Assembly: GCA_947492175.1 (NCBI GenBank)
Contig: CANLMQ010000014.1
Span: 1-64,000, forward strand
Direction: 5' to 3'
Length of the DNA: 64,000 nucleotides
From: an uncultured Draconibacterium sp.
Lineage (GTDB): Bacteria > Bacteroidota > Bacteroidia > Bacteroidales > Prolixibacteraceae
The notes under the pieces were generated by a model. That model saw only the letters and a list, made by a program, of their open reading frames with translations. It had not been told where the DNA came from and did not search any database. Below are positions 37,991 through 47,244 of the stretch, piece after piece; positions within the stretch are counted from its first letter, which is position 1; each line of letters opens with the position of its first letter. Made by a program: the position numbers and the translations under genes.

Positions 37991-40900
37991 ATGAAATTTA
38001 TCATAAATAGAAAAATATTCATCAGTATGCTGTTTCTCGGGCTTACCATGCTCGGTTATATTTCGTACAAACAGCTACCGGTTGAATTAATGCCCAATGC
38101 CGAGCTCCCCATGCTTTATGTGCAGATACAGTCGCGCATCGAAGTGGACCCGTCGTATATGGAGAACCAGGCGGTGATTCCTGTTGAAGGAGCAATAAGT
38201 ACTATGGAGGGGATAGAAAGTATGGAGTCGTATATTAATAATCGCTCTGCTTCTATTCAGGTTAATTTTAAGCAAAATGTAAATTTTAAATATACCTTTT
38301 TAAAGCTTCAGGAAAAGATTGACCTGGTTACTTCCAGTCTCGATGATAATTTTGTTGTTACCGTAAATAAAGTTGATATCGATCAGTTGACCAATCAGTT
38401 TATGGAGCTGCAGGTTCGTGGAAGCGGAGGAGTTGATCGGGTGCGAAATGTGGTTGATCAGGAAATTGCTGCCGAGTTTGAAAATATTGACGGAGTGGCT
38501 TCTGTTACTGTGTACGGAGGGAAAGAACGTTCAATTGAAGTTACATACGATGCTGCCGCCTGCGAGGCATACGGAGTTACTCCGGCACAAATTCAGGCTG
38601 CTATTTCAAACAACTCTACTGACCGTACTTTTGCCGGATATCTGCACGATTCTAAAAAACAGTATTTTGTACATGTTACCGCCGAGTACGATAAGGTTAC
38701 TGATATAGAAAATATTGTGGTTGCCGAAGGCCCGATTTATTTAAAAGATGTGGCCGATGTGTTTTTTGGTGTAAAAGAAGAAACATCAATCAGTCGTATA
38801 AACGGATTGGATGCGGTTTCGATGTTATTGGTAAGCGATTCGCAAGCCAATTTAATAGAGCTTTCGCATCGTGTTCAGGATGAAATACTTGAATTAAATA
38901 AAAAGCTGGCGTCGAAAGATATTGAAATAGTAGTGCAGACCAATCTGGCTGAAACAATGGAAAAAAACATCGATCAGATTATCGACCTGGCGTTAGTGGG
39001 TGGTTTGTTGGCTATCTTTGTTCTTTGGATGTTTCTGAAAAACCTGCGTATTGTTTCGTTTATTGCTCTGGCAATTCCGATTTCGGTTTTTACTGCATTT
39101 AACTTGTTTTATGCTTTTAATATTTCGCTGAACAGTTTAACTCTGGTAGGTTTGGTTCTGGCTATTGGTATGTTGCTCGATAATAGTATTGTTGTGCTTG
39201 AAAATATATACCGGCTTTCGGGGAATAGAATGAGTGCCGAAGAGTCTGTTATCCAGGGAACAACAGAAGTCTGGCGTTCAATTGTTGCAGCTACCTTAAC
39301 CACAATTACTGTTTTTCTTCCGTTTGTTTTTTCAACCGATTATATGGTGAAATTGCTTGGAAATCACGTTGGGGTTTCAATAATCTCAACACTTGTGGTT
39401 TCCTTGTTTGTGGCTTTATTGCTTATTCCAATGGCGGCTCACGTGTTGTTACGGGGTAAACAACAACACAATATTTTTTACGAAAAAGTAACAACCAATA
39501 ACCGGATTATTCAGATTTATATTTTGCTGTTAAAAGCAAGTATGCGAACCCCTGCCAAAACCGTAATTGGGGCAATTGTGCTGTTTTTCTTAACCGTGTT
39601 TATTGTACTGGCAATAAGCGTTAATAACTTAAGCGAGGTTGAGGAAGAACAATTTTCGGTTTACGTTACCATGCCAACGGGCTCTACACTGGAAGCTACC
39701 GATAAAGTGGTTGCCGAGGTTGAAAGTCGTCTGGAAGAGATAAAAGAGAAAAAAGATCTGATTTCAAAAATTGAAGAGGAGGAAGCAATTCTTACGTTTA
39801 TTCTGGTTGAGGACTATAAAGATATTGAAGATCGTACAATCGCTGAGATTAAAAAGGATGTTGAAAACCGGGTGAGAAATATGTCGCAGGCCGAAATAAG
39901 TCTGGAGGCACCCACTTCAAGTGCCAGTTTCCGTGGTGGAGGAGGTGGAAGACGTTCAGGTACCCAGGGATTTAGTCAGTTTATGGGAATAGGAACCAAC
40001 CAGGAGCGTATTGTAATAAAAGGATCCAATTTTGAAGTAATGAAAGGTGTGGCCGAAGATTTACTTTATTATATCGAAGATCTGGAATCGATTAACCGGG
40101 CTAATATCAGCGTTTCAAATAACCGCCCCGAGGTTCATTTGTATTTTAACCAACGTCTGCTTACTGAGTACGGCCTTTCTTTAAATAATATTGCATCGGA
40201 ACTTGGGACTTTTACGCGCGAATTTACTTCGGGATCTAATTTTAATCAGGGTACTGAAGAGTATGAAATTGTGATTAAAGAAAAATTACCTGAAGGTGTT
40301 GATGAAAATGAAACAAAAAAGGGTATTGATGATTTACGGAGATTACAAATCAGCAATAATCAGGGAGGAACACACGATTTACAGGATATTGCTGAGCTGA
40401 TTTACGCCGATGGGATGGCTAGCATGACACGTGTAAATCAGGAAAAACAGATTGAACTTACCTATCGTTTTGTGGATGAAGCAGAGTCGTCGAAAGAGTT
40501 GCTGGAAGCTTACCGTTTAGAGATTGATGACATTATTGAAGCTTATAAACTTCCTTCCGGAGTGGCTGTTGAGGTGGTTCATGAAGAAGACCAGTATGCC
40601 GAATTTAAGTTTTTAATTGCAGCGGCATTTATTCTTATTTTAATGATTTTGGCTTCCGTTTTCGAATCGGTATCAACACCTTTTGTATTGATGTTTTCCA
40701 TTCCTTTGGCTGCAATTGGTTCTTTCCTTGCCTTAATTTTTACCGGTAACAGCCTGTTTAATGCAAATACGCTGATGGGCTTTATCATACTTATAGGGGT
40801 AGTGGTAAACAACGGAATTATTCTAATCGATTTTACAAATATTCTTCGAAAGCGGGGTTATCGAAAATCGCGTGCACTAATGGCTGCAGGGCTTTCGCGT

Positions 40901-42712
40901 GTGCGACCCATTTTAATTACAGCCATAACAACTATTGTTGCATTGTTTCCGTTGGCTATGGGGCAGGCAGAATATGTTGGTGCAATCGGAGCGCCCTTTG
41001 CGATTACGGTAATTGGTGGTTTATCGCTGAGTACATTGCTGACTCTGATTTTTATTCCAACACTGTATTCCGGTTTGGAGAATGCCTTAAACTGGATTAA
41101 ATCGTTGCATTGGGGATTAAAACTCGGAATGATTACTGTTTTTGTGGTTGGAGCCATACTAATTTGGTTAAAAGTTGATGCATTTGTTTGGCAGTTGCTC
41201 GACTTTATATTACTCATTATTCTGGTGCCCGGTGTTGTGGCCTTTAGTATGACCAGTTTGCGTCAGGCAAGCGAGAAGGTTATTGATGAGAAAGAAGCAA
41301 TTAGTATTAAAATCAGGAAACTGGTAAAAGTGTATGATCGTGATTCACGATTTGTTCGTGAGTGGAAGTCGGGTATTAAAATCAGAGAGCGGGCAGGATT
41401 AACAAGAGATTATAAAAAGGCACGCGATTTTTACGATCTGGCATGGCTGATTCCTTTATTTGGGTTTATTACCTATTTCACTTTTATATATCTCGAAAAT
41501 AATTTATGGACATGGATATTGTCTCATGTGGTATTTTTTATGCTCTTTTTATTGTTTGTGCCTTTAAAGCAAGTGCTGTTTAATAAAAAGGAGGCAACCG
41601 GAAAGACATTCTATCTAAAACTTAATAAATGGATTTATAATCTGATTTTCTGGGGGACACCAACACTCTTCCTGTTTATTTTTTATAAAAACTGGGATAA
41701 CCTTGGAATGGTAATTTTTATCGCTATTATCTGGTTCCTGCTTCTTATCTTCTATCGTTCGGGAGAATATATTCACAATAAAAATGTAAATATTGCCCGT
41801 ATTGAAGGTCGTTTCGGAACCATCCGGAGAGGCTATTTTACTATGGTTCGGCAAATACCAATAATTGGTAAACGCAAAAAACCATTCCGCGCACTAAATG
41901 GAGTTTCGCTTGAAATTAAAACCGGGATGTTTGGTCTGCTTGGGCCAAATGGTGCTGGAAAATCTACTATGATGCGAATTATTACCGGAATTCTGGAGCA
42001 GAGTTATGGTAAAATCTGGATAAATGGAATGGATACTCAAAAATACCGCGAAGAGTTGCAGGGATTGATCGGTTATCTTCCACAGGCTTTCGGAACTTAC
42101 GAAAATATGTCGGCCTGGGAGTTTCTTGATTATCAGGCAATACTGAAAGGGATAAAAGACACCAAAATCCGGAACGAACGACTGGAGTATGTGCTGAAAA
42201 ATGTACACATGTACGAGCGTCGGAACGATAAAATCGGAGCCTTTTCAGGAGGAATGAAACAACGCATTGGGATTGCGCAGATTCTGCTGAATTTACCACG
42301 TATTCTTGTGGTAGACGAACCAACTGCGGGACTAGATCCACGCGAACGGATTCGTTTCCGAAACCTGTTGGTAGAGCTTAGCCGCGAACGGATTGTAATT
42401 TTCTCAACTCACATTATTGAAGATATTTCAAGCTCGTGTAACCAGGTGGCCGTTATTAATCGCGGTAATTTAAAATATTTTGGAACGCCTAATGATATGG
42501 TAAACATGGGGAATAACTTTGTATGGCAGTTCTCTGTTCCGGCTAAGGAATTCGATGACTTTGCCAATAAACAGATGATTGTTCACCACATGCGCGACGG
42601 CGAAAATATTAAAGTACGTTGTCTGGCGAAAGAAAAACCGGCAAAAGATGCGGTTAATGTATCGCCTCACCTTGAAGATGCTTATTTGTGTTTATTAAAA
42701 GATTTTGTGTAA
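37991..42712 (+). CDS. RND permease fused in frame to extra membrane helices and an ABC ATPase domain
   Basis: 1573 residues in one uninterrupted frame. Residues 1 to about 1030 are a complete RND permease (TM1 at 10-30; TM4 MLLDNSIVVLEN; TM10 VVVNNGIILIDF; Gly-rich loop SFRGGGGGRRSG near 645). About 1040-1260 adds six hydrophobic segments not present in normal RND proteins. From about 1298 to the end is a full ABC nucleotide-binding domain: GPNGAGKST (about 1320), Q-loop LPQAF, signature FSGGMKQR (about 1417), ILVVDEPTAGLD (about 1437), STHIIED (about 1472). An even number of added helices keeps the ATPase in the cytoplasm. A second ABC permease gene starts 1 bp after its stop. Confidence 0.92.
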   Translation: MKFIINRKIFISMLFLGLTMLGYISYKQLPVELMPNAELPMLYVQIQSRIEVDPSYMENQAVIPVEGAISTMEGIESMESYINNRSASIQVNFKQNVNFKYTFLKLQEKIDLVTSSLDDNFVVTVNKVDIDQLTNQFMELQVRGSGGVDRVRNVVDQEIAAEFENIDGVASVTVYGGKERSIEVTYDAAACEAYGVTPAQIQAAISNNSTDRTFAGYLHDSKKQYFVHVTAEYDKVTDIENIVVAEGPIYLKDVADVFFGVKEETSISRINGLDAVSMLLVSDSQANLIELSHRVQDEILELNKKLASKDIEIVVQTNLAETMEKNIDQIIDLALVGGLLAIFVLWMFLKNLRIVSFIALAIPISVFTAFNLFYAFNISLNSLTLVGLVLAIGMLLDNSIVVLENIYRLSGNRMSAEESVIQGTTEVWRSIVAATLTTITVFLPFVFSTDYMVKLLGNHVGVSIISTLVVSLFVALLLIPMAAHVLLRGKQQHNIFYEKVTTNNRIIQIYILLLKASMRTPAKTVIGAIVLFFLTVFIVLAISVNNLSEVEEEQFSVYVTMPTGSTLEATDKVVAEVESRLEEIKEKKDLISKIEEEEAILTFILVEDYKDIEDRTIAEIKKDVENRVRNMSQAEISLEAPTSSASFRGGGGGRRSGTQGFSQFMGIGTNQERIVIKGSNFEVMKGVAEDLLYYIEDLESINRANISVSNNRPEVHLYFNQRLLTEYGLSLNNIASELGTFTREFTSGSNFNQGTEEYEIVIKEKLPEGVDENETKKGIDDLRRLQISNNQGGTHDLQDIAELIYADGMASMTRVNQEKQIELTYRFVDEAESSKELLEAYRLEIDDIIEAYKLPSGVAVEVVHEEDQYAEFKFLIAAAFILILMILASVFESVSTPFVLMFSIPLAAIGSFLALIFTGNSLFNANTLMGFIILIGVVVNNGIILIDFTNILRKRGYRKSRALMAAGLSRVRPILITAITTIVALFPLAMGQAEYVGAIGAPFAITVIGGLSLSTLLTLIFIPTLYSGLENALNWIKSLHWGLKLGMITVFVVGAILIWLKVDAFVWQLLDFILLIILVPGVVAFSMTSLRQASEKVIDEKEAISIKIRKLVKVYDRDSRFVREWKSGIKIRERAGLTRDYKKARDFYDLAWLIPLFGFITYFTFIYLENNLWTWILSHVVFFMLFLLFVPLKQVLFNKKEATGKTFYLKLNKWIYNLIFWGTPTLFLFIFYKNWDNLGMVIFIAIIWFLLLIFYRSGEYIHNKNVNIARIEGRFGTIRRGYFTMVRQIPIIGKRKKPFRALNGVSLEIKTGMFGLLGPNGAGKSTMMRIITGILEQSYGKIWINGMDTQKYREELQGLIGYLPQAFGTYENMSAWEFLDYQAILKGIKDTKIRNERLEYVLKNVHMYERRNDKIGAFSGGMKQRIGIAQILLNLPRILVVDEPTAGLDPRERIRFRNLLVELSRERIVIFSTHIIEDISSSCNQVAVINRGNLKYFGTPNDMVNMGNNFVWQFSVPAKEFDDFANKQMIVHHMRDGENIKVRCLAKEKPAKDAVNVSPHLEDAYLCLLKDFV

Positions 42713-42713
42713 A

Positions 42714-43436
42714 ATGGCTACTAAATTCAACATAAAAAACAGGCTTTACATTTTAACGAAAATGATAAGGTACAACCTGAAAATTATTTTTGCGAATCGT
42801 TTTATCTGGTTTCTTATTGCGGCACTGGCGGTTTTCTTGTTTTTCTCTGTTCAGGTGGTTATCGACAGAAATACACTCAGCGAAGGAACGGTTTATGGTT
42901 TGCTGATTTTTCCGGGAATTCTGCTGATCTTTTATCCATCGGTTTTTGGAATACAAAATGACGATGATTCGAGTATGCTTGAAATTTTGTTTGGCATACC
43001 CAACTACCGATATAAGGTGTGGCTGGTGCGATTGGTTATGATTTACGTGCTTATTTTTCTAATAATTATGCTTTTTGCTGCCATTGGGTCCATTCTTTTG
43101 TATAAGGTTGATGTTCTTGAAATGGCCTATCAACTCATGTATCCAATTGTTTTTTTGGGGTCAATGGCGTTTATGTTTTCAACCCTTATTAAAAATGGAA
43201 ACGGAACAGCTGTAGCCATGGTTTTAATTGGAGTTGCACTCCTGATTTTGCGCGAAGATCTGTTGGAACGTACACAGTGGGATATTTTTCTGAATCCTTT
43301 TGAGATACCTAATAATTTAAACGAAGTAATCTGGCAGGGAACCATCCAGAAAAACCGTATTTTCCTCGGAATAGGAATGATTGTGTTTATACTTTACGGA
43401 CTTTTTAATTTGCAGAAACGCGAGAAGTTTGTATAA
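42714..43436 (+). CDS. ABC-2-type permease paired with the fused ATPase domain
   Basis: About 240 residues from the ATG at 42714, which follows the RND-ABC stop codon by 1 bp; the tight spacing supports translational coupling. Six membrane helices alternate with short loops (FIWFLIAALAVFLFFSVQVV, LVRLVMIYVLIFLIIMLF, and others), as in ABC-2 permeases. It has no ATPase of its own, so the NBD fused to the preceding protein is the natural partner. It closes the exporter locus and converges on the minus-strand PorP/SprF gene. Confidence 0.85.
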   Translation: MATKFNIKNRLYILTKMIRYNLKIIFANRFIWFLIAALAVFLFFSVQVVIDRNTLSEGTVYGLLIFPGILLIFYPSVFGIQNDDDSSMLEILFGIPNYRYKVWLVRLVMIYVLIFLIIMLFAAIGSILLYKVDVLEMAYQLMYPIVFLGSMAFMFSTLIKNGNGTAVAMVLIGVALLILREDLLERTQWDIFLNPFEIPNNLNEVIWQGTIQKNRIFLGIGMIVFILYGLFNLQKREKFV

Positions 43437-43466
43437 TCTACTTTCAATACTGTAACATTCTAAGTT

Positions 43467-44387
43467 TTAAAAGTAGTCGGTTGACTTTTGGTGCCAACTC
43501 AATGAAAATGTGTGTCCGTTACCTGACATGTAATTTGCTTTCATTGGGTTTTCAGAGGTATAGGTGAATTCAAAATTTTTATAAAATATTTTCAGATAGG
43601 CGAAAAGTGTTTTTTCATTCCGATAACCAGCGCCTGTCTGAAAATAGGTAAAATTAACAGAGCATGCGGTGTCGAAACTAAAATCCTGGTATCTCGAATT
43701 TCGGAGAGTTATCTGTGGAGTGAAGTGAATTTTTCTGTTTAATTTAATATCGTATTTCCCTGTCAGGTAGTATTTTCTAAAGTTTTTGATTTCTTTGATG
43801 AGTGATTCATCAAAATCGAAATTTGTTGGAGCCAAATTCAGCGATGAAAATGAAAACGAATAAGACTTACTTTTTAATGTTGCTCCAAAACCTCCGTCAA
43901 ATCCAACCGCATAGTTGTTGCCGGTTGATAGCCTGGGATCATTTTCTTGCTGCGGTGACAACGAATTTATATTAACTTCCATTGCTTCAATTAGTCCGCA
44001 AATGCCAAGTGAAAGCTTGAGGTCGCGGTTTAAAGGGATATGGTATGCATAGATTAGTTGAAGAATATTTTGTGAGAATGGTCCAATATTTTCATTTGAA
44101 AGAACAAGACCAATTCCTATACTTGGTGCATAGCGCGTTCTGGCTTTGAATTTTCCTGATGGATTAAACGAAAAAGAAATAATATTGTCGTTAAGCGGTT
44201 TTTGTCCGGCCGACCATAAGTTGTAAGTGGTGGCTTCTACTGCTATTTTATGGTCGATAGCAGCCAGCGAAGGATTGGCAATTAAAGGGGTTGTGTGGAT
44301 GAAATAATGATAAGGAAAGTCTTGAGCCGAAGTGGTATGTGCTGCAAATACCACTAGTGTTATCAGTAGTGTTTTTAGTTGTTTCAT
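43467..44387 (-). CDS. PorP/SprF-family type IX secretion outer-membrane protein
   Basis: 306 residues. The signal peptide ends near HTTSAQ, followed by the family-typical opening (YHYFIHTTPLIANPSLA) and barrel strands such as IGIGLVLSNENIGPFS and YAVGFDGGFGATLKS. PorP/SprF proteins assist T9SS export or surface retention of specific cargo, usually encoded next to them. The gene overlaps the upstream cargo gene by 4 bp, so the pair is translationally coupled. Confidence 0.9.
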   Translation of the reverse strand: MKQLKTLLITLVVFAAHTTSAQDFPYHYFIHTTPLIANPSLAAIDHKIAVEATTYNLWSAGQKPLNDNIISFSFNPSGKFKARTRYAPSIGIGLVLSNENIGPFSQNILQLIYAYHIPLNRDLKLSLGICGLIEAMEVNINSLSPQQENDPRLSTGNNYAVGFDGGFGATLKSKSYSFSFSSLNLAPTNFDFDESLIKEIKNFRKYYLTGKYDIKLNRKIHFTPQITLRNSRYQDFSFDTACSVNFTYFQTGAGYRNEKTLFAYLKIFYKNFEFTYTSENPMKANYMSGNGHTFSLSWHQKSTDYF

Positions 44388-47119
44388 TGCAGAACAGTTA
44401 TTTGTCCATGTCTGGTTTCTTCATTGTCGATTGATAGCTGATAAAAGTAGGTACCTTGTTTTACTTCCCCATCAATTTTTCCGTCCCACGGAAAAAATTC
44501 ATTTTTACAATCGAATACTTTTTGTCCGTATCGGTTAAACACGGTTAGCTGTATAAAATCATGAAAACGTATGTTGTTTATTTCCCAAACATCATTGAAA
44601 CCATCGCCGTTGGGAGTAAAAACATTGGGTATAGTGATGTTGTCCTCAAGCCTGATGTTGAGAATATTTGACCAGGATTCATCTCCTGAATCCTGATTTT
44701 TTTCTTTTACCCTGAAGTAGTGTTCAAGCTGAAGACCTGTATTCTGGTATGTATAGGCAGTGGCAGAATTCAGTTCCCCCAGCAGTTCCCATCCACTTTC
44801 CTTCGAGAGCGAATGCCAGATTTCGTTTTCTGTTCGATTGTTTTGCCAATACTGATTATTATTCCATTCCAGATGAATCGCATCATTTGTGCTCAGGTCT
44901 GTTGCTTGTAAAACAATTGTTTGTTGTTTGTTAGAATAAAAGATCTCGTCACATTTATTAATAATTTTTACTTGTATTATTTCAGATTGTAGTTCATTAT
45001 GTGTTTGGTGGTATACTATTTTCCCTATAGTTTCTTTTATGAAATTACCTGTGATGTCATATACTAATACCGATATCCGGTGTTTAGATAAATGGAATGA
45101 TTCACTATGAAAATCCAATCCAATGTTATTGTTGGTATCGAATGATACTGAATTCAGGACAACTTCGAGGCTGTCGTTTATTACTTCAACTGATAAAGGT
45201 ACTGATTCTCCGTAGCAAATGGTATCAATGGTGGTGCTTGTTTCTTTTACTGAAAGTTCGTGTTCGCCTGCTTTGTTCCAGATTACAAGAATCCTGTTGC
45301 TTCCTTGTCCCTCAATAATCTCTCCGTCTGTGGCCTCCCATTGATAAAGCGAACCATTTGTCTTTCTGATTTCATACTGATGACCAGTGTTTTTGGCTTG
45401 GGCCAGACAGAGGTGTTGCGGGCCCAGGGGAGTTTCCGTCATGAGTTCCACATTTATTCTTACCGGAAATACTGCAGTGTCTGAGATGCATCCATACACG
45501 TTTTTGCGGTATGATTTTATTGATGCATTTAAATTAGTATCTCCCCAGTCGATTCTTACGGTGTCTTCTGTGGGTTTTTCAACAATTTCACCACCGTCTA
45601 CAAACCATTTGGCGTTCAGGTATTTTTTGTCGCTCCAGTAATCTACTTTTTCTACATAAGGACAAACCGACCAGCTTCCATCAAGAGAAAGATCCTTGGG
45701 TTGAGGCCGGAAAATAACATTTATTTGATCAAAGTTTAGCCAGCAATTGCCGTCGGTAGTTCTCAGTGAATATTGTTTTGTTTGGCTTTCTCCGGTAAGA
45801 CGCGGCGCAGTAATAATGGTCGCTGAAGCGAATGGCTCAGTAATTTCATTGTCTGGAAACCATTTGTAGAATGCAGCTGACGATTGTCCATCTGCACCAA
45901 TCTTTGCACTGGTTCGGGAACAGATCTCGAGGGGAGTGCCAACTTCGGGAAGTATTTCATCAATATAAGTTGGTTGTTTGTCTCTGAAAAAGCTGGTAAC
46001 GAATTTAGGGGAATAGTAAAAGTGTTTCTTAAATGTATGAATATCAAGTTCTACATCGCAACTACTTCCTTTGTTGTTAGGGGAGTTGATTCTGCCTAGC
46101 TTAGTATTGCCGGTATTGGGATCGGTATAAAAAAAGTATATTCTTCCGTCTGGAGCCAGCTGTAACCCGAAGCCGTTGTACTCCGATCCTGCTTGTGGTA
46201 ATACTAAGATTATTTTTTTTGATCTTTCAATTTTGTTGAATGACGAATATTCTACATCAGCTTGTATGAGTAATCTGCCGTAGAAAAAATATAGTAAGTG
46301 GCTGTCTCTGGAAAATTCTAGTGATGAAAAACCATCTCCTGAAAGGATGCGGTAATTGTATAATTCACCTGTTAGAAAATTAAAATCTGCAATAATATTA
46401 TCATATCCACTATGGGGATTATAGCCGTAACCGAAAAATAATTTGTCGCCATTAGGGGAGAACTTATACCCTCCTGAGTATCCCATGTCGAAATGCCCGT
46501 TAATTTTTGGTGTTTTATGTACTCCGTTTTTATCAATCTTGTAGAAATAAATTTGGTCCCTTCCCGGTTCATGGATGTTGTCGTTTCTGTCAACGGCCAA
46601 CCAGTAAAAACTATTGTTACAAAAGCCGGCAATTGTAGGGCTGTCATGAAAATCATCGTGGAGAAATTCATTTTTTAGAATTACTTCTCCCTGTTTGTTC
46701 CAGGCATTACAATCAATCTCGGCATAAACAAGTTTTTTGTTTTTAAGTGTGTAGTTCGACTTTGTTACATATACATAAAAAAGAAGGTGATGTCCTTCTT
46801 TTTGAGGATGGGGTACGAAAATGGGGTGGTCAATAATATGATAGTTCCCTTCGGTGAGGTTTGTTCCGTTAATCAATATTTCATTTTTTGCATTCCATAT
46901 TGTCTGTCCATCAGAATATAAGAGTAGGTTGCCGTCTTTGTCGCAAATAGAGGCCGTATAGGAATCGTTTAACTCAGAGTCTTTTACTTCAAAATAGCCG
47001 GATTGAAAATTGATTTTTTTATTCGATCCGAGAGGCCAAACGGATGCTTCGTTTTGGGCGTTTGTGAGATTGGGAACTAAGAAAAAAAACAGGCTGGCCA
47101 GGTACAGATAAGGTTTCAT
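44384..47119 (-). CDS. Large T9SS-exported surface protein with gliding-motility-type C-terminal domain
   Basis: About 911 residues from MKPYLYLASLFFFL (ATG at 47119; the frame opens at 47137). Signal peptide, then a beta-propeller-like N-terminal half with repeated strand-turn segments (NGDKLFFGYGYNPHSG, SRDSHLLYFFYGRL), then PKD/Ig-like modules, and finally the type B sorting domain (CHU_C): VFTPNGDGFNDVWEI, FNRYGQKVFDC, WDGKIDGEVKQGTYFY. The domain directs export through the type IX system. It is the likely cargo of the PorP/SprF protein it overlaps. The ligand or substrate is unknown. Confidence 0.88.
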   Translation of the reverse strand: MKPYLYLASLFFFLVPNLTNAQNEASVWPLGSNKKINFQSGYFEVKDSELNDSYTASICDKDGNLLLYSDGQTIWNAKNEILINGTNLTEGNYHIIDHPIFVPHPQKEGHHLLFYVYVTKSNYTLKNKKLVYAEIDCNAWNKQGEVILKNEFLHDDFHDSPTIAGFCNNSFYWLAVDRNDNIHEPGRDQIYFYKIDKNGVHKTPKINGHFDMGYSGGYKFSPNGDKLFFGYGYNPHSGYDNIIADFNFLTGELYNYRILSGDGFSSLEFSRDSHLLYFFYGRLLIQADVEYSSFNKIERSKKIILVLPQAGSEYNGFGLQLAPDGRIYFFYTDPNTGNTKLGRINSPNNKGSSCDVELDIHTFKKHFYYSPKFVTSFFRDKQPTYIDEILPEVGTPLEICSRTSAKIGADGQSSAAFYKWFPDNEITEPFASATIITAPRLTGESQTKQYSLRTTDGNCWLNFDQINVIFRPQPKDLSLDGSWSVCPYVEKVDYWSDKKYLNAKWFVDGGEIVEKPTEDTVRIDWGDTNLNASIKSYRKNVYGCISDTAVFPVRINVELMTETPLGPQHLCLAQAKNTGHQYEIRKTNGSLYQWEATDGEIIEGQGSNRILVIWNKAGEHELSVKETSTTIDTICYGESVPLSVEVINDSLEVVLNSVSFDTNNNIGLDFHSESFHLSKHRISVLVYDITGNFIKETIGKIVYHQTHNELQSEIIQVKIINKCDEIFYSNKQQTIVLQATDLSTNDAIHLEWNNNQYWQNNRTENEIWHSLSKESGWELLGELNSATAYTYQNTGLQLEHYFRVKEKNQDSGDESWSNILNIRLEDNITIPNVFTPNGDGFNDVWEINNIRFHDFIQLTVFNRYGQKVFDCKNEFFPWDGKIDGEVKQGTYFYQLSIDNEETRHGQITVLQ

Positions 47120-47216
47120 TGTAGTTGTTTTGATCAAGATGTATTTTATCGTAAAATGGTTGCGTGATTATCATTATCTTTAATCATATGAATATATCCT
47201 AATACCCAAATTATCT

Positions 47217-47224
47217 TAACTTTG
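47217..47224 (+). promoter_or_regulatory. -7 promoter element of the U32 gene
   Basis: TAACTTTG matches TAnnTTTG exactly and ends 20 bp before the ATG at 47245. No clear -33 TTTG is seen. Confidence 0.55.
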
Positions 47225-47244
47225 CCACGCAAAATTAAAAAACG

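Noticed and set aside
43439..43475. CTACTTT/AAAGTAG inverted repeat between convergent genes as a terminator
   Set aside because: The loop is long, there is no T run, and one arm lies in the PorP/SprF stop region.
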